The notes beneath the pieces are model-generated. The model saw nothing but the letters and a program-made list of their open reading frames with translations, did no database searches and had not been told where the DNA came from. A program made the position numbers and the translations under genes. Source: Centrapalus pauciflorus (taxonomy: Eukaryota > Streptophyta > Magnoliopsida > Asterales > Asteraceae). From it: a DNA stretch of 64,000 nt. Location of the stretch: the NCBI GenBank assembly GCA_020465985.1, contig JAANYP010004357.1, positions 124,001 to 188,000 on the forward strand. Direction: 5' to 3'. How positions within the stretch are numbered: position 1 is the first letter of the stretch; each line of letters opens with the position of its first letter. Shown here piece by piece: positions 60,232 to 64,000 of this stretch.

Positions 60232-61254
<1,023 letters not shown>

Positions 61255-64000
61255 CATGGAGATAAAACTTACGTGTGTGAAATGTGTAATGTAACTTTAT
61301 GGTGTGCTGAAAGTCTTAGAAGCAAAAAACCTCGACGACCCAATTGTTTGTCGTTGTTGTGGACGTGGAAAGGTATTGCTACCAAAGTTAAAAGAAGCTC
61401 CAGATTTGTTGTTAAATCTTTATACAAAGCATGACGTTAAAAGCAAGAACTTTCAAAAGAATATCAGATGTTAAAACATGATGTTTTCATTTAATTCTAT
61501 GGGTGGAAAAGTTGATTATTCAATCAATAAGGATAATGCACCTTATGTGTTTAGACATCATGGGCAAAACTACCATAGTATTGGTAGCTTACCTCTCGAT
61601 GGACAGAAGGAGAAATTTTCACAACTTTACATATACGATACATATAATGAGATTCCAAATAGATTGGACGCCCTATTAACCACACATTTGTATTAAAAAA
61701 TTATTCATATGTTACAGTAGATCAATAATAATAAAAACATTTTATTTTACACTTTCAGGAAGGATAAATTCAGTTTGATAGATGATGTCATGGATCATGA
61801 AACAATTAAAGATCTAAAGGAACTTCTGGATGCCAAATACCCATTTGTCATTTCTTAAAGGATGTTTAGAGACTGTTATGTTGCAAATGACAACAACAAT
61901 GTTTCATTAAAATTAATTGGAAGAAGAGTTCATGATGGAAAGACTTATAAACTTTCAACCGCATCCGAAGTTGCAACATTGATTGTCGGTGTTATTGGTC
62001 ATACTTCTGATAAAAGAGATGTTATTTTGGAAAGAAAATCAGGCAGACTTCAACATATAAGTGAACTTCATCCTGCATATCTTGCTCTGCAATACCCTTT
62101 GCTATTTCCTTTTGGAGATGATGGATATAGTGTTGACATTCCACACAGAGATGTATTGAATGTTAACTCATGTAAACGTTTGAACTATACCATGAGGGAA
62201 TTTTTTGCATACAGGATACAAGATCGAGATGACTCATTTTCGCTGATACTTAATTCTAGACGGCTATTTCAACAATTTTTGGTAGATGCTTATACGATGA
62301 TTGATTCAGATCTTCTGTGTTTCATATCTAACCAACAAAAGGTCTTGAGAGTTGAATCTTACAATAATCTTTCTACCTCTCTTCAACAAGGCAAGATGGA
62401 TGCTTGATCTACTGGAAGACGAGTGATTTTGCCCTCTTCATTCACAGGTGGTGCAAGATATATGCAACAAAACTATTAGATGCAATGGCGTCATGTAAAT
62501 GGTTTGGATATCCCGACCTTTTTCTAACTTTCACTTGCAACCCAAAATGTCCTGAGATTGCAAGATTTTTGTTAGATAAAAATCTTCAACCAGAGGACAG
62601 ACTTGATGATGTGTTATGCAGACTCTTCAAAATCAAGCTTGATGAATTAATCCAGGATTTGAAGAAAAAAAATGTTTTGGGCGCTACTCGAGCAGGTGAC
62701 AATAAAACTTATTTTTATAACGTCTTCTTTAATTACCATTACATATTTGTTACATCTTATAATTAATTTCATATTTCCTTTGTAGTTGTATATTGTTGTA
62801 ATGAATTCCCAGCAGTAATCAGCACACGTGAATATGATTTCAGCAATAAACAAGAAAAAAAAAAGAATGATTTTCACTCAATAATTGCATGAATATTGAA
62901 GAACAAAGTCAGAGAGAATAATGAAAGGCGGCGACTGCTTTTTCAGAATAATTCGTGTGTGTGGGAAACCCTAGGTGGGTTTTCCCTTACATCATTTATT
63001 TCACTTTCAATGAATTACAAACTAGACCCTTGACTTCTAAAACAAAGGAGAATTACATAATAAAAGTAAAGACTAGAAATAAATTACATCGAAATGAAAC
63101 TAATTAAATATTACAAAATAAATACCACAAGATCGAAATTTAATATCTAACATATATACCATAGAATTCCAAAAAAGCAGATTGCCTCATATTCATATAT
63201 GTATTTTTTTGCAATCTGATTGTAAAATTCCAACATCTGAAAAATTAATCCGATCATATGTGTCGAGATTCCCGACAAATATGAAAACCCTGATCTTTAT
63301 AAACTCATAAGTGAGTTCATGATACATGGGGTCATGGGGTGTTGATAATCCTAAATGTCCATGCACAGTAAATGGTAAATGTACCAAACATTTCCCAATA
63401 ATGTGACTGACAGAACATCTGTTGATGCTAATGGATTCCCTATGTATCGAAGACGTCATAATGGAAGTTTTGTTCAGAAAGGTCAAATTCAATTGGATAA
63501 CAGATATGTCGTTCCGTACAACAAGTATCTGTTGAAGAGATACCAGGCACACTTGAATGTAGAGTGGTGCAATCAAGCTTCGTCAATGAAATATCTGTTT
63601 AAATACATCAATAAAGGTCCAGATAGAGTGACTGCGGCTGTATGTCATTCGGATGATGCTGATAAAGATCAAACGAACGTCGATGAAATAAAAAATTACT
63701 ACGACTGTCGTTAATGATTGATTTTGAGTAAAATGTTTACATTTTATGTATACTTTTCAATGCCATTTTTTAAATACATTACTCATATGATTTCGAATAC
63801 GTATCTGCATGTGAATCTGCAGGGAGAATATTTTCCTATGACGTTCATTATCGCTATCCTTCTGGATTGTCGTTTCATTTGTCTGGTGAGCAACAAGTTT
63901 TTATGATGCGGATGAGCAGATTGAAGATGTGCTAGATAAACCCTCTGTGTCATCTACAATGTTTCTGTCTTAGATGGAATGTAACAAGGTGTATCCTGAA
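61255..64000 (+). pseudogene. Helitron RepHel gene, N-terminal and Rep portion, decayed, cut by window end
   Basis: Cys-rich start (YVCEMCNVTLWCAESL), then MMFSFNSMGGKVDYSI...PYVFRHHGQNYHSIGSL (61478-61696), QLYIYDTYNEIPNR, an intron, then MFRDCYVANDNNN...RRVHDGKTYKLSTASEVA, RDVILERKSGRLQHISELHPAY, LQYPLLFPFGDDG, the Helitron_like_N region. LDAMASCKWFGYPDLFLTFTCNPK follows after frameshifts near 62400-62480. The HUH motif PHIHI is encoded at 63185-63199 (His codons 63188 and 63194). The two candidate catalytic tyrosines are in KYLFKYINKG (63592 and 63604). A stop lies at 63971-63973. Rep proteins nick DNA for rolling-circle transposition; the helicase half is beyond the window. Frameshifts, the solo LTR and the stop make this copy inactive. 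Confidence 0.85.
62794..63152 (-). repeat. Solo LTR of a family D relative inside the Helitron Rep gene
   Basis: 359 bases with TGTTAG at the minus-strand start (63152) and an end TTACAACA at 62794, flanked by TATAT at 62789-62793 and 63153-63157. It aligns with the D LTRs (complement of GGGAAACCCTAG, and the AATATTACAAAATAAA block). No internal sequence remains, as expected after LTR-LTR recombination. It separates GTTGTATAT from ACCATAGAATTCC, splitting the conserved VVYTIEFQK segment. Confidence 0.9.

Overview
The window is repeat-dense nuclear DNA from a higher plant, most likely a dicot, and I see no intact host gene in it. The evidence is nested Ty1/copia and Ty3/gypsy LTR retrotransposons primed by initiator tRNA-Met (TGGTATCAGAGC after several LTRs), a decayed Helitron with a plant-type replicase, GT-AG introns, TATAAATA boxes and AT-rich spacers. 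The copia elements resemble the SIRE/Maximus-like group, with a long extra ORF after pol. I cannot name the species; an asterid is a guess.

Layout. (1) 1-11371: an old copia element, here called A, is split by G, a young almost intact Ty3/gypsy chromovirus (164-9322, 5-bp target duplication CATTC). A resumes with RNase H, a spacer holding a TATA promoter, and an array of short palindromes. (2) 11372-43681: two copies of copia family D lie in opposite orientation with their 3' LTRs outward and meet near 39920. The left copy (D-) is interrupted by element B (11965-37341). B's 5' LTR is itself interrupted by element C (about 12420-24358), which lacks its own 5' LTR. The nesting order is D-, then B, then C. 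(3) 43690-44954: remnant of a replication protein A (RPA70-like) gene, followed by AT-rich DNA with a 157-bp direct repeat. (4) 46860-57604: a gag-only copia element F on the minus strand, carrying two inverted copies (E1, E2) of a Ty3/gypsy element with their 5' LTRs outward. (5) 57605-64000: AT-rich DNA with microsatellites, a 1.8-kb terminal-inverted-repeat element sitting in a (TA)n tract, and a Helitron Rep gene running off the window. A D-family solo LTR has landed just before the HUH motif of that Rep gene.

Recurrent themes. Elements B, C and D carry, after pol, a large accessory ORF with a recognisably shared N-terminal region. In A, B and C a TATA-box module lies between pol and that ORF, so the accessory protein may have its own promoter and, in C, a spliced leader. 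Arrays of short motifs occur in or near these leader regions and in LTRs: CCGAATTCGG in G, CCGAAATTCGG in A, TTCGAG in C, GAACAG in B and GAACTT in F. PPT-like GGGGGAG tracts are repeated in the 3' halves of B, C and D. These patterns, together with the two independent inverted element pairs, are the most interesting content. Nothing here looks like a complete functional element: G has a single-base frameshift and the others carry several lesions.
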